64,000 nt of DNA from Pseudomonas flexibilis (GTDB lineage: Bacteria; Pseudomonadota; Gammaproteobacteria; Pseudomonadales; Pseudomonadaceae). Of the stretch, positions 28,571 through 37,700 are shown one piece after another. The translations under genes and the position numbers were made by a program. The notes under the pieces were generated by a model. The model did not search any database and was not told the origin of the DNA. It was given only the letters and a program-made list of their open reading frames with translations. The number at the start of each line of letters is the position of its first letter. Position 1 is the first letter of the stretch. The stretch is from positions 310,001 to 374,000 of the forward strand of contig NZ_JRUD01000002.1 in NCBI RefSeq assembly GCF_000802425.1, written 5' to 3'.

Positions 28571-29650
28571 TCAGGGGCGCGGCAGCGCGCGTTCATACCA
28601 GCTGCGGCTGTTGTTGATCAACCGGACCAGCCAGAGCATCACCGGCACCTCAATCAGCACGCCGACCACGGTGGCCAGCGCGGCGCCGGAGTTGAAGCCG
28701 TAGAGCACGATGGCCACCGCCACTGCCAGCTCGAAGAAGTTGGAGGCGCCGATCATTGTCGAGGGGCCGGCGACCTCGTGCCGGACCTTGAGGGCGCGGT
28801 TCAGGGCGTAGCCGAGGGCGGCGATGAACAGCGTCTGCAGCAGGATCGGCACCGCCAGCAGGCCGATGACCAGCGGCTGGGCGACGATGGCTTCACCCTG
28901 GAAGGAGAACAGCAGCACCAGGGTGGCGAGCAGGGCGACGATGGAGAACGGCGAGATCTTCGCCAGCGCCGCCTGGAAGGCCGCCTCGCCACGCGTCATC
29001 AGCCGGGCGCGCAGGAACTGGGCAATCGCCAGCGGGATGACGATGTACATCACCACGGACAGCAGCAGGGTGTCCCAGGGCACCGGAATCGACGACACGC
29101 CGAGCAGCAGGGCGACGATGGGGGCGAAGGCGAACACCATCACCAGGTCGTTGAGCGCCACCTGGGTCAGGGTGAAGTTGGCGTTGCCGTTGCACAGGTT
29201 GCTCCACACGAACACCATCGCCGTGCAGGGCGCGGCGCCGAGCAGGATCAGCCCGGCCATGTAGCTGTCCAGCTCGCCGGCCGGCAGCCAGTCGGCGAAC
29301 AGCACCTTGATGAACAGCCAGCCGATCAGCGCCATGGAGAACGGCTTGACCGCCCAGTTGACGAACAGGGTGACACCCATGCCGGCCTTCTGCTGGCGCA
29401 CCTCGTGCAGCGCGCCGAAGTCGATCTTCATCAGCATCGGGATGATCATCACCCAGATCAGCACGCCCACCGGCAGGTTGACCTTGGCCACCTCCAGCGC
29501 GCCGATGGCCTGGGCGGCGGAGGGTGCGTACAGGCCGAGCAGGGTGCCGGCGACGATGCACAGGGCCACCCAGAGGGTCAGATAGTGCTCGAACACACCG
29601 AGCGGGGCGCCGGCGGCCTGCTTGGCCGCCACTTCACAGGGACTGGACAT
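28571..29650 (-). CDS. Acr3-family arsenite efflux transporter
   Basis: Acr3 exports arsenite from the cytoplasm using the proton gradient. The 359-residue protein has ten predicted membrane helices, the essential cysteine in GAAPCTAMVFVWS (Cys142) and the conserved glutamate in GASNFFELAV (Glu307). The CDF gene follows on the same strand with 35 bp between, so the two are probably co-transcribed. It is divergent from phoX, with 169 bp between starts. It lies 2.3 kb from arsR-gapdh-arsJ, from which it is separated by phoX. Databases often label such genes arsB or acr3. Confidence 0.92.
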   Translation of the reverse strand: MSSPCEVAAKQAAGAPLGVFEHYLTLWVALCIVAGTLLGLYAPSAAQAIGALEVAKVNLPVGVLIWVMIIPMLMKIDFGALHEVRQQKAGMGVTLFVNWAVKPFSMALIGWLFIKVLFADWLPAGELDSYMAGLILLGAAPCTAMVFVWSNLCNGNANFTLTQVALNDLVMVFAFAPIVALLLGVSSIPVPWDTLLLSVVMYIVIPLAIAQFLRARLMTRGEAAFQAALAKISPFSIVALLATLVLLFSFQGEAIVAQPLVIGLLAVPILLQTLFIAALGYALNRALKVRHEVAGPSTMIGASNFFELAVAVAIVLYGFNSGAALATVVGVLIEVPVMLWLVRLINNSRSWYERALPRP

Positions 29651-29757
29651 ACAAGGGTTTTCCTACGGAACACGGGGCGGGCGCCACCTTAACATGCGCC
29701 CTGGCGAATATGCAGCAGGCCGCATGAGCGCAGCAGGCCTCGAGAGGGTTCATCGCG

Positions 29758-29790
29758 CTGACACGCAGCCGTCACACGGGCGTCCTACAG
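29758..29790 (+). promoter_or_regulatory. Possible Pho box upstream of phoX
   Basis: Three 11-bp direct repeats: CTGACAC-GCAG, CCGTCAC-ACGG, GCGTCCT-ACAG. They follow the PhoB layout of CTGTCAT-like heptamers spaced by four bases. The middle heptamer has one mismatch to CTGTCAC, the others more. It ends 29 bases before the phoX ATG. Confidence 0.45.
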
Positions 29791-29819
29791 TCTGGGCTCC
29801 AACCTGGAAGGATCTCCCC

Positions 29820-31859
29820 ATGAGTCGAGAAACCGGCGATAACCTGCAGCGCAATCACAGCCACAACGAGCCCATGGACCGGGTCGTGGATCGCTACCTC
29901 AGCCGCCGTAGCGTGCTGCGTGGCAGCCTGGGCGCTGCGATTGCCATGATGGCCGGCGTCGGCCTGAGCGGTTGTCTCGACAAGGACGGCCGCCCGCGTC
30001 CGCCGCAGCCGCAACTCACCCAGCCCGACCCCGTGCGGCTCGGCTTCGATTCCATTCCCGGCTCGCGCACCGATGCCTGCGTGGTGCCGCCCGGTTACAG
30101 CGCCTACGTGCTGGCGCCCTGGGGCACGCCGCTGAACAGCGCCGCGCGTGCCTGGCAGGCCGATGGCGGCAACAGCGCCGACGACCAGGCCAACGCCGTG
30201 GGCATGCACCACGACGGCATGCACTTCTTCCCCCTCAACGGCAGCGCTGAAGACGGTCTGCTGGTGGTGAACTACGAGTACATCGACCAGAAGGCCCTGC
30301 ATCCCAGCGGCCCGACCCGCGATGCCGAGGGCCGGCGGCCCGCCGAGGAAGTGCGCAAGGAGATCAACGCCCACGGCGTCGGCGTGCTGCGCATCCGCAA
30401 GGTCGGCGGCCGCTGGCAGGTGATGGACAACGACCCGCTCAACCGCCGCTTCACCACCGCCAGCGTGATGGAGCTGTCCGGCCCGCTGCGCGGCAGCACC
30501 CATGTGCAGACGCGCTTCTCGCCCGATGGCACCGTAACGCGCGGCACCAACAACAACTGCGGCAACGGCTTCACCCCGTGGGGCACCTACCTGGCCTGCG
30601 AGGAAAACTGGCCAAACGTGTTCATCAACCGTGACGCCAGCTTGCCGGAGGATCAGCGCCGCATCGGCATTTCCACCGCCAGGACCAGTTACGCCTGGGA
30701 AACCGCCGCGGGCGACGCCAGCGAGGTGGACGAGGAATTCGCCCGCTTCGACATCACCCCGCGCGGCGCCAGCGCGCGGGACGACTACCGCAACGAGGCC
30801 AGCACCTACGGCTACATCGTCGAGATCGACCCGCACGATCCGACCACTCGCGCGGTGAAACGCACCGCCCTGGGCCGCTTCCGTCACGAAGGCTGCTGGC
30901 CGGGCCTGACCGAGGCCAGCAAGCCGGTGGTGTTCTACAGCGGCGACGACGCGCAGAACGAATACCTCTACAAGTTCGTTTCCGCCGCCCCGTGGGACCC
31001 GGCCGACGCGAACCCCCTCGACCGTCTGGCCACCGGCGCCAAGTACATGGATCGCGGCACCCTCTACGTGGCGCGCTTCAATGACGACGGCAGCGGTGTC
31101 TGGCTGTCGCTGACCCCGGACAGCCTGACGCCGGAGGGCATCCCGCTCAGCGCCCTGTTCGACGACCTGGCCGGCATCCTGCTCAACACCCGTGGCGCCG
31201 CCGACGCCCTGGGCGCCACGCCCATGGATCGCCCGGAATGGACGGCGGTGAACCCGCTCAACGGCGATGTGTACCTGACGCTGACCAACAACAGCAGCCG
31301 TACCGAGGCCAATGCCGCCAACCCCCGCACCCAGAACCGCCACGGCCACATCATCCGCTGGCACGACAGCGCCGATCAGCGCAGCTTCACCTGGGACATT
31401 TTCGTGTTCGGCGCCAACGCCGGTGCCGACCCGGCCCTGAACCGTTCCGGCCTTACCGACCTGAACCAGTTCGCCAGCCCGGATGGCATGGCCTTCGACA
31501 GTCGCGGCGTGCTGTGGATCCAGACCGACAACGGCGAGAAGACCCTCACCGACTACACCAACGACCAGATGCTGGCGGTGATCCCCGCCAACCTGACCGA
31601 CCCGCAGGGTCGCGAGGTGCCGGTTAACGTGCAGAACCAGGGGGAACTGCGGCGTTTCTTCGTCGGTCCCAATGGCTGCGAAGTGACCGGCCTGGCCTTC
31701 ACCCCGGATAACCGCACGATGTTCGTCAACATCCAGCACCCGGGGAACTGGCCCTACGCCGACGACGCCACGATAGCCGCACCGGCCGGCACCCAGGTGC
31801 GCCCGCGGGCCGCCACTGTGGTGATCCAGCGCACCGACGGTGGCGAGCTGGCGGTCTGA
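29820..31859 (+). CDS. phoX: PhoX-family alkaline phosphatase, Tat-exported
   Basis: PhoX is a calcium/iron-dependent phosphatase that releases phosphate from organic esters outside the cytoplasm. The 679-residue protein has a twin-arginine signal, SRRSVLRGSLG (residues 28-38), followed by a hydrophobic stretch that ends LSGC. That looks like a lipobox, so it could be a Tat-exported lipoprotein anchored at Cys52. The DUF839/PhoX body is recognisable from TRGTNNNCGNGFTPWGTYL (positions 240-258), CEENW and GFRHEGCWPG-like segments (here GRFRHEGCWPG). AAGGA precedes the ATG. The upstream repeats suggest control by PhoB. Confidence 0.9.
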   Translation: MSRETGDNLQRNHSHNEPMDRVVDRYLSRRSVLRGSLGAAIAMMAGVGLSGCLDKDGRPRPPQPQLTQPDPVRLGFDSIPGSRTDACVVPPGYSAYVLAPWGTPLNSAARAWQADGGNSADDQANAVGMHHDGMHFFPLNGSAEDGLLVVNYEYIDQKALHPSGPTRDAEGRRPAEEVRKEINAHGVGVLRIRKVGGRWQVMDNDPLNRRFTTASVMELSGPLRGSTHVQTRFSPDGTVTRGTNNNCGNGFTPWGTYLACEENWPNVFINRDASLPEDQRRIGISTARTSYAWETAAGDASEVDEEFARFDITPRGASARDDYRNEASTYGYIVEIDPHDPTTRAVKRTALGRFRHEGCWPGLTEASKPVVFYSGDDAQNEYLYKFVSAAPWDPADANPLDRLATGAKYMDRGTLYVARFNDDGSGVWLSLTPDSLTPEGIPLSALFDDLAGILLNTRGAADALGATPMDRPEWTAVNPLNGDVYLTLTNNSSRTEANAANPRTQNRHGHIIRWHDSADQRSFTWDIFVFGANAGADPALNRSGLTDLNQFASPDGMAFDSRGVLWIQTDNGEKTLTDYTNDQMLAVIPANLTDPQGREVPVNVQNQGELRRFFVGPNGCEVTGLAFTPDNRTMFVNIQHPGNWPYADDATIAAPAGTQVRPRAATVVIQRTDGGELAV

Positions 31860-31867
31860 GCCCCGCC

Positions 31868-31920
31868 GGCGCGCCTCGACCTTCCGGCAGGATGCCAGAG
31901 GGTCGAGGCGCGCCGCTTTA
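31868..31920 (+). terminator. Terminator of phoX
   Basis: Perfect 14-bp arms GGCGCGCCTCGACC / GGTCGAGGCGCGCC around a 19-base loop, nine bases after the stop codon, followed by GCTTTACTT. Confidence 0.8.
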
Positions 31921-31921
31921 C

Positions 31922-31968
31922 TTCATATCTGGGCATGAATATATTCGCCGAGCCATATCTTCTGACGG
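31922..31968 (+). promoter_or_regulatory. AT-rich ArsR operator/promoter region
   Basis: A strongly AT-rich island in GC-rich DNA directly before arsR. It contains the palindrome GAATATATTC (31937-31946) and two CATATCT direct repeats flanking it. TATATT could be the -10 box. Such AT-rich dyads are typical ArsR-family operators. Confidence 0.55.
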
Positions 31969-31971
31969 CGA

Positions 31972-32322
31972 ATGCCCATGACCCCCACCACCGTTTTCAA
32001 ATGTCTGGCCGACGAGACCCGGGCGCGCATCAGCCTGCTGGTGCTGCGCGAAGGCGAGCTGTGCGTCTGCGAGCTGACCGCCGCGCTGGAGCAGAGCCAG
32101 CCGAAGGTCTCCCGCCACCTGGCCCAGCTGCGCAGTTGCGGCATTCTCGAAGACCGCCGCCAGGGCCAGTGGGTCTATTACCGCGTGCATCCGCAGTTGC
32201 CCGCCTGGGTGCGGGAACTGCTGAACGGCGTGCTGGACGCCAACCGTCCCTGGCTGGAGGCCGACATGCAGCGACTGGAAGGCATGCGCAACCGCCCCGA
32301 GCGGGCCACGATCTGCTCCTGA
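31972..32322 (+). CDS. arsR: ArsR-family arsenite-responsive repressor
   Basis: A winged-helix repressor that leaves its operator when arsenite binds. The 116-residue protein carries the sensor motif ELCVCEL with Cys31 and Cys33, followed by the recognition helix QSQPKVSRHLAQLRSCGIL (positions 41-59). The alternative start at 31978 (MTPTTVF) is equally possible. It heads the unit arsR-gapdh-arsJ, and the AT-rich dyad just upstream is its likely operator. A third cysteine near the C-terminus (ICS) may also take part in binding. Confidence 0.92.
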   Translation: MPMTPTTVFKCLADETRARISLLVLREGELCVCELTAALEQSQPKVSRHLAQLRSCGILEDRRQGQWVYYRVHPQLPAWVRELLNGVLDANRPWLEADMQRLEGMRNRPERATICS

Positions 32323-32433
32323 ACGAACCGCCCTGTACTGCGGGCCTCACATGCTGAAATCCCATGACCCGTGCCGGCATGGCAATCGTCACGCTGGCGC
32401 CCAGACACTGAATCTTTTCCGGAGAGCACACCC

Positions 32434-33435
32434 ATGACCATCAAAGTAGGCATCAACGGTTTCGGTCGCATCGGACGTCTGGCGCTGCGCGCCGCCTGGG
32501 ACTGGCCGGAGCTGGAATTCGTGCAGATCAACGACCCGGCCGCCGATGCGGCGACCCACGCCCACCTGCTGAACTTCGACTCGGTGCACGGCCGCTGGCA
32601 GCACGGGGCGGGCAGCGACGGCGACGCCATCGTCATCGACGGCAAGCGCATCCCCGTGACCCACAACAAGGCGATCGCCGACACCGACTGGTCGGGCTGC
32701 GACCTGGTGATCGAGGCCAGCGGCAAGATGAAGACCGTGGCCGTGCTGCAGGGCTACCTGGACCAGGGCGTCAAGCGCGTGGTGGTCAGCGCGCCGGTCA
32801 AGGAACCGGGCGTGCTCAACGTGGTGATGGGCGTCAACGACCGGCTGTTCGACCCGGCACAGCACCGCATCGTCACCGCCGCCTCCTGCACCACCAACTG
32901 CCTGGCGCCGGTGGTCAAGGTGATCCACGAGCACCTGGGCATCCGCCACGGCTCGATCACCACCATCCACGACCTGACCAACACCCAGAGCCTGCTCGAC
33001 CAGCCCCACAAGGACCTGCGCCGCGCCCGCGCCTCGCTGATGAGCCTGATCCCGACCACCACCGGCTCGGCCACCGCCATCGCCGAGATCTTCCCGGAAC
33101 TGCGCGGCAAGCTGAACGGCCACGCGGTGCGCGTGCCGCTGGCCAACGCCTCGCTGACCGACTGCGTGTTCGAGGTGGAGCGCGCCACCACGGTCGAGGA
33201 GGTGAACCGGCTGCTCAAGGCCGCCGCCGACGGCGAGCTGCAGGGCATTCTCGGTTACGAAGAGCGCCCGCTGGTATCCATCGACTACCGCACCGACCCG
33301 CGCTCGTCGATCATCGACGCGCTGTCGACGATGGTGGTCAACGGCACCCAGGTGAAGATCTACGCCTGGTACGACAACGAATGGGGCTATGCCAACCGCA
33401 CCGTGGAACTGGCCCGGCTGGTGGGCGGCGCATAG
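32434..33435 (+). CDS. ArsJ-associated glyceraldehyde-3-phosphate dehydrogenase
   Basis: A 333-residue GAPDH with the NAD fold [10 protein letters not shown] (residues 7-16), catalytic Cys152 in AASCTTNC, and NEWGYANR near the end. When GAPDH uses arsenate instead of phosphate it forms 1-arseno-3-phosphoglycerate. Genes next to arsJ encode the GAPDH dedicated to this arsenate-resistance pathway. The position between arsR and arsJ supports that role over housekeeping glycolysis. CGGAGAG precedes the ATG. Confidence 0.9.
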   Translation: MTIKVGINGFGRIGRLALRAAWDWPELEFVQINDPAADAATHAHLLNFDSVHGRWQHGAGSDGDAIVIDGKRIPVTHNKAIADTDWSGCDLVIEASGKMKTVAVLQGYLDQGVKRVVVSAPVKEPGVLNVVMGVNDRLFDPAQHRIVTAASCTTNCLAPVVKVIHEHLGIRHGSITTIHDLTNTQSLLDQPHKDLRRARASLMSLIPTTTGSATAIAEIFPELRGKLNGHAVRVPLANASLTDCVFEVERATTVEEVNRLLKAAADGELQGILGYEERPLVSIDYRTDPRSSIIDALSTMVVNGTQVKIYAWYDNEWGYANRTVELARLVGGA

Positions 33436-33450
33436 GGCCCGCAAAGCTTG

Positions 33451-33565
33451 CGTAGGGTGGGTCAGGCCACAGGCCGTAACCCACCAACTGGCCACGAGGC
33501 CGATCATCGGGATGCCGCCGGCATCCCCGGTGGGTTACGCCGCTATGCGGCTAACCCACCCTACG
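33451..33565. repeat. GTAGGGTGG composite element, copy 5
   Basis: It opens CGTAGGGTGGGTCAGGCC...GGCCGTAACCCACC and closes GGTGGGTTACGCC...GGCTAACCCACCCTACG, two hairpins in mirror orientation. It sits inside the gapdh-arsJ gap, so it lies within the presumed operon transcript. Confidence 0.75.
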
Positions 33566-33585
33566 ATTTCCCACCCAGGTCTTCC

Positions 33586-34812
33586 ATGCACGCCCTGACC
33601 CGCCTTCCCCCCGAAATCCGCCAGTACCTGGTCGTCACCGGCAACTACTGGGCCTTCACCCTCACCGACGGCGCGCTGCGAATGCTGGTGGTGCTGCACT
33701 TCCACGGCCTGGGCTACAGCCCGCTGCAGATTGCCGCGCTGTTCCTGTTCTACGAGATCTTCGGCGTGGTCACCAACCTGGTCGGCGGCTGGCTGGGCGC
33801 GCGCCTGGGGCTGAACCGCACCATGAACATCGGTCTGGGGATGCAGGTCGCGGCGCTGCTGATGCTCACCGTGCCGGCCAGCATGCTCACCGTGCCCTGG
33901 GTGATGGCGGCGCAGGCGCTGTCCGGCATCGCCAAGGACCTCAACAAGATGAGCGCCAAGAGCTCCATCAAGCTGCTGGTCCCGGACAGCCAGCAGGGCA
34001 CCCTGTACCAGTGGGTGGCGGTGCTCACCGGCTCGAAGAACGCCCTCAAGGGCGTCGGCTTCTTCCTCGGCGGCCTGCTGCTCACCGGGCTGGGTTTCAC
34101 CGGCGCGGTGCTGGCCATGGCCGCGGTGCTGGCGCTGGTCTGGCTGGCCAGCCTGGTGCTGCTGAAGAAGGACCTCGGCAAGGCGAAGAGCAAACCCAAG
34201 TTCCGCGACCTGCTGTCCAAGAGCCGGGCGATCAACATTCTTTCCGCCGCGCGGCTGTTCCTGTTCGGCGCCCGCGACGTGTGGTTCGTGGTGGCCCTGC
34301 CGGTGTTCCTGGCCAGCCGCTTTGGCTGGGACTTCTGGCAGGTCGGCGGCTTCCTGGCCAGCTGGGTGATCGGCTACGGCATCGTGCAATCCGTTGCCCC
34401 GTACTTCACCGGCAAACGCAGCGGCCGGGTTCCCGACGGCCGCGCCGCCTTCGTCTGGGCGCTGTTGTTGGCCGGCTTGCCGGCCGCCATCGCCCTGGGC
34501 CTGCACAGCGCGCTGCCGGCGCAGGCGGTACTGATCGGCGGCCTGCTGCTGTTCGGCGCGCTGTTCGCCATCAATTCCTCGCTGCACAGCTATCTGATCG
34601 TCAGCTATGCCAAGGAGGACGGCGTGTCGCTGGACGTGGGCTTCTATTACATGTCCAACGCGCTGGGCCGGCTGATCGGCACGCTGCTCTCCGGCGGGGT
34701 GTTCCAGGCCTACGGCCTGGAGGCCTGCCTGTGGGTGTCCAGCGCGTTCGTGCTGCTGGCGGCGCTGGTGTCGCTGGGCTTACCCAGGCATGACACCGCG
34801 CGGGAATCGTAG
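33586..34812 (+). CDS. arsJ: ArsJ organoarsenical efflux transporter (MFS)
   Basis: ArsJ is a major-facilitator permease that exports 1-arseno-3-phosphoglycerate, which then breaks down to arsenate outside the cell. The 408-residue protein has about eleven to twelve membrane helices. It shows family-typical segments NYWAFTLTDGALRMLVVLHF (positions 19-38), LSGIAKDLNKMSAKSSIKLL (113-132) and GFYYMSNALGRLIGTLLSGG (347-366). Its partner GAPDH gene lies directly upstream. The start is ATG at 33586 with AGG nearby. Confidence 0.92.
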   Translation: MHALTRLPPEIRQYLVVTGNYWAFTLTDGALRMLVVLHFHGLGYSPLQIAALFLFYEIFGVVTNLVGGWLGARLGLNRTMNIGLGMQVAALLMLTVPASMLTVPWVMAAQALSGIAKDLNKMSAKSSIKLLVPDSQQGTLYQWVAVLTGSKNALKGVGFFLGGLLLTGLGFTGAVLAMAAVLALVWLASLVLLKKDLGKAKSKPKFRDLLSKSRAINILSAARLFLFGARDVWFVVALPVFLASRFGWDFWQVGGFLASWVIGYGIVQSVAPYFTGKRSGRVPDGRAAFVWALLLAGLPAAIALGLHSALPAQAVLIGGLLLFGALFAINSSLHSYLIVSYAKEDGVSLDVGFYYMSNALGRLIGTLLSGGVFQAYGLEACLWVSSAFVLLAALVSLGLPRHDTARES

Positions 34813-34846
34813 TCTTCGGCTGCGTGCCTCCGCCCGTTACGGCAGC

Positions 34847-34903
34847 CGTAGGATGGTCAACGCAACGCGTTGGCCACCGTGGCGGCCGGAACCGTGCCCT
34901 ACG
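34847..34903. repeat. GTAGGGTGG composite element, copy 6 (short)
   Basis: It opens CGTAGGATGG, has the hairpin GATGGTCAACGC / GCGTTGGCCACC, and closes GCCCTACG. The left half is nearly identical to the 7.5 kb element. It lies between arsJ and the MBL hydrolase gene. Confidence 0.68.
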
Positions 34904-34984
34904 CCCGTCAACGGCCGGTGGGTTGATCATCCTCCCTGTCTGAGCCACCCTCTGCGCCGTGCCATTTCCGTCCAGAGCGTTCCG

Positions 34985-35623
34985 ATGACCCAGCCCGCAC
35001 TCATCCGCGAAACCTTCCCCGTCGGCCCCCTGCAGTGCAACTGCACGCTGATCGGCGACCCCGTCTCGAAGAAGGCGCTGGTGGTCGATCCGGGCGGCGA
35101 GCCGGAGATGATCCTCGCGCGGCTGAACGCCCACGGGCTGACGCTGGTCGCGATCATCCATACCCATGCGCACCTGGATCACTTCCTCGCTTCCGGCCGG
35201 CTCAAGGAGCTGACCGGCGCCACGCTGCACCTGCACAAGGACGACAAGTTTCTCTGGGACAACCTGGAGATGCAGTGCCGGCTGTTCGGCGTGCCCTACC
35301 AGCCGGTGCCGGACCCGGACCAGTGGCTGGCCGACGACGAGGAACTGGCCTGCGGCTGCGGTGTGGCCTTGCACACGCCGGGGCATACGCCCGGCTCGAT
35401 GAGTTTCTGGTTCCCCCAGGACAAGCTGCTGATCGCCGGTGACACCCTGTTCCGTCGCGGCATCGGGCGGACCGACCTGTGGGGCGGCGACTTCGCCGCC
35501 ATCCAGCGTTCGATCCGCGAGCGCCTGTACGTGCTTGATGAGGAGGCCACGGTGGTCACCGGGCACGGCCCGGATACGCAACTGGGCGAAGAGATGCGCG
35601 CCAACCCGTTCGTGACGGCGTGA
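34985..35623 (+). CDS. MBL-fold hydrolase, glyoxalase II-like
   Basis: A 212-residue metallo-beta-lactamase-fold hydrolase. It has the metal motif HTHAHLDH (residues 58-65), the histidine in HTPGHTPGS, the bridging aspartate in IAGDTLFRRGIGR, and the last histidine in VTGHGPDT. This compact form without a C-terminal helical domain resembles the YcbL/GloC type of glyoxalase II. The substrate is not proven. The open frame extends upstream through the repeat element; ATG at 34985 gives the family N-terminus ETFPVGPLQCNC. Confidence 0.86.
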   Translation: MTQPALIRETFPVGPLQCNCTLIGDPVSKKALVVDPGGEPEMILARLNAHGLTLVAIIHTHAHLDHFLASGRLKELTGATLHLHKDDKFLWDNLEMQCRLFGVPYQPVPDPDQWLADDEELACGCGVALHTPGHTPGSMSFWFPQDKLLIAGDTLFRRGIGRTDLWGGDFAAIQRSIRERLYVLDEEATVVTGHGPDTQLGEEMRANPFVTA

Positions 35624-35766
35624 ATCGCGCCTCAGGCGCGCGAGGGAGCAAGCGCACCGGCTGTCTTTCGCTGGCCAGGCTGATAATCTGGCGCGGAACT
35701 TCTGGCGGCGCCCGTTCTCGAAGGGCGATGCCAAAATCCAACCACACGAATCCGAAGGAAGTCGTT

Positions 35767-36429
35767 ATGAAGAACTGGCGTACCCTGACCGTCGTTGCTG
35801 CCAGCGTGGCACTGCTGGCCGGTTGTACCACCAACCCCTATACCGGCGAACAGCAGGCGGGCAAGGTGGGTGTCTATGGCGGCCTTGGCGCCGTGGCCGG
35901 CGCAGCAGTCGGCGCTGCCACCTCCAGCAAGAAGGATCGCAAGAAGGGCGCACTGATCGGCGCAGCCGTGGGCGGCCTGGCCGCCGGCGGCTACGGTGCC
36001 TATGTCGACCAGCAGGAAGCCAAGCTGCGTCAGACCCTGGTCAACAGCGGAGTGCAGGTGCAGCGCCAGGGCGACAACCTGATCCTGATCATGCCGGGCA
36101 ACATTACCTTCGCCTCCAGCTCCGCCGACATCTCCGCCAGCTTCTACGACACCCTGAACTCGCTGGTTCTGGTGTTCAAGGAGTTCAACAAGAACGGCAT
36201 CCAGATCGTCGGCCACACCGACAGCACCGGCTCGCTGCAGCTGAACCAGGATCTGTCCAACCGTCGCGCCAGAAGCGTGGCCAACTACCTGACCGCCAAC
36301 GGCGTGGCGGCCAACCGCATCTCGTCCTATGGCGCCGGCCCGAACCAGCCGATCGCCAGCAACGACAGCGCCGCCGGTCGCCAGCAGAACCGTCGCGTGG
36401 AAATCACCCTGCTGCCGCCGCAGCAGTAA
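35767..36429 (+). CDS. OmpA-family outer-membrane lipoprotein (YiaD-like)
   Basis: A 220-residue lipoprotein. Signal and lipobox LLAGC put the lipidated cysteine at residue 20. Next is a glycine-zipper region (about 36-78, GGLGAVAGAAVGAAT and GALIGAAVGGLAAGG), then an OmpA peptidoglycan-binding domain (about 100-218) with VGHTDSTGS and NRRVEI. It probably tethers the outer membrane to the cell wall. AAGGAAG precedes the ATG. A bidirectional terminator separates it from the convergent trmA. Confidence 0.9.
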   Translation: MKNWRTLTVVAASVALLAGCTTNPYTGEQQAGKVGVYGGLGAVAGAAVGAATSSKKDRKKGALIGAAVGGLAAGGYGAYVDQQEAKLRQTLVNSGVQVQRQGDNLILIMPGNITFASSSADISASFYDTLNSLVLVFKEFNKNGIQIVGHTDSTGSLQLNQDLSNRRARSVANYLTANGVAANRISSYGAGPNQPIASNDSAAGRQQNRRVEITLLPPQQ

Positions 36430-36440
36430 GCGATTCCCGG

Positions 36441-36477
36441 ACACAAAAAAGCCCGCCATTTGGCGGGCTTTTTTGTG
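36441..36477. terminator. Bidirectional terminator between the OmpA-like gene and trmA
   Basis: CACAAAAAAGCCCGCCA / TGGCGGGCTTTTTTGTG form a nearly perfect hairpin with T runs on both strands. Confidence 0.9.
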
Positions 36478-36498
36478 CCTGTACCGCGTGCGGAGGCC

Positions 36499-37584
36499 TC
36501 AACGCCGCTCGAGCAGCACCCCGGCTTCCATGTGATGCGTCCAGGGGAACTGGTCGAACAGCGCGCAGCGGCTGACGCGGTGGGTGTCGTGTAGCTGGGC
36601 GATGTTGGCCGCCAGGGTCTCCGGGTTGCAGGAGATGTACAGGATGCGCTCGAAGCGGCGGGTCAGCTCGCAGGTGTCCGGGTCCATGCCGGCGCGTGGC
36701 GGGTCGACGAACACGGTGCCGAAGCGGTAGCTGTCCAGGTCCACCTCGGCCAGGCGGCGGAACGGACGGACCTTGTTGAGCGCCTGGGTCAGCTCCTCGG
36801 CGGACAGGCGCACCAGGGTGACGTTGTCGATGCCGTTGTCGGCCAGGTTGGCCAGCGCGGCATTCACCGAACTCTTGCTGATCTCGGTGGCCAGCACCTT
36901 GTTCACGCGGGTGGCCAGCGGCAGGGTGAAATTGCCGTTGCCGCAGTACAGCTCCAGCAGATCGTCGTCGCGCTCGCCCAGGACGTCGTAGGCCCAGCCG
37001 AGCATCTTCTGGCAGACCGCGCCGTTGGGCTGGCTGAAGGCGCCTTCCGGCTGCCGGTAACGGAACTCGCGGCCCGCCACGTGGAGGGTTTCGCTGACGT
37101 AGTCGCGACCGACCACCCGGCGCTGGCCCCGCGAGCGGCCGACGATGCTGGCGCCGAGGATCGCCGCCAGCGGCTCGGCCGCCTGCTCCCAGGCGTCGTC
37201 CAGCGGGCGGTGATAGGCGAGGGTGATCAGCGCGTCGCCCGACAGGGTGGTGAGGAATTCCACCTGGAACAGCTTGTGGCCCAGGGTCTCGCTGGCCTGC
37301 CAGGCGGCCTTCAGGCGTGGCATCAGTTCGTTGATGCGCGGGCTGGCGATGGGGAAGTCGTCGAGCAGGATCGGTGCGCGCTTGTCGCCCGGCTCGAACA
37401 TCGCGTAGTGGCGCTGCTCGCCGTCGCGCCACAGGCGGAATTCGGCACGCAGCCGGTAATGGCTCAGGGGCGAATCGAACACCTCGGGGGCCGGGGCAGC
37501 GAAGGGCGCCAGCAGCTCGCGCAGGCGGGCCTGCTTGTCGGCAAGCTGGGCGGAATAGGCGGCGGCGTCTTGCGGACGGATCAT
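36499..37584 (-). CDS. trmA: tRNA (uracil-5-)-methyltransferase TrmA
   Basis: TrmA methylates U54 in the T-loop of tRNAs to ribothymidine. The 361-residue protein matches the family end to end: [12 protein letters not shown] near residue 45, the SAM-binding [16 protein letters not shown] segment, [10 protein letters not shown], and catalytic [12 protein letters not shown] with its nucleophilic cysteine. It ends [19 protein letters not shown]. The ATG at 37582-37584 was chosen over a TTG two codons upstream. It is transcribed away from the purine permease gene's 3' end on the same strand. Confidence 0.95.
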   Translation of the reverse strand: MIRPQDAAAYSAQLADKQARLRELLAPFAAPAPEVFDSPLSHYRLRAEFRLWRDGEQRHYAMFEPGDKRAPILLDDFPIASPRINELMPRLKAAWQASETLGHKLFQVEFLTTLSGDALITLAYHRPLDDAWEQAAEPLAAILGASIVGRSRGQRRVVGRDYVSETLHVAGREFRYRQPEGAFSQPNGAVCQKMLGWAYDVLGERDDDLLELYCGNGNFTLPLATRVNKVLATEISKSSVNAALANLADNGIDNVTLVRLSAEELTQALNKVRPFRRLAEVDLDSYRFGTVFVDPPRAGMDPDTCELTRRFERILYISCNPETLAANIAQLHDTHRVSRCALFDQFPWTHHMEAGVLLERR

Positions 37585-37615
37585 GGGCAACTCGTGTGGG
37601 TAAGGACGGCAGGGC

Positions 37616-37650
37616 CGCAGGATGGAAAATTCGCGCGGCGATTTTCCACC
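37616..37650. repeat. Degenerate GTAGGGTGG-type half element
   Basis: CCGCAGGATGGAAAAT...ATTTTCCACC forms a hairpin in the style of the GTAGGGTGG family, but the outer GTAGGG has decayed. It lies between trmA and the purine permease gene. Confidence 0.45.
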
Positions 37651-37700
37651 GATCCGGAGCCGAATGCACGGCCGGGGGGACCGGCCGTCGGTAGCTGAAC

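Noticed and set aside
29772..31739. Long open frame opposite phoX
   Set aside because: Valine/glycine/histidine-rich translation without domains; phoX has a Tat signal, ribosome site and family motifs.
32434..33435. Housekeeping glycolytic GAPDH
   Set aside because: Position between arsR and arsJ fits the arsenate-detoxification GAPDH; the sequence alone cannot separate the two.
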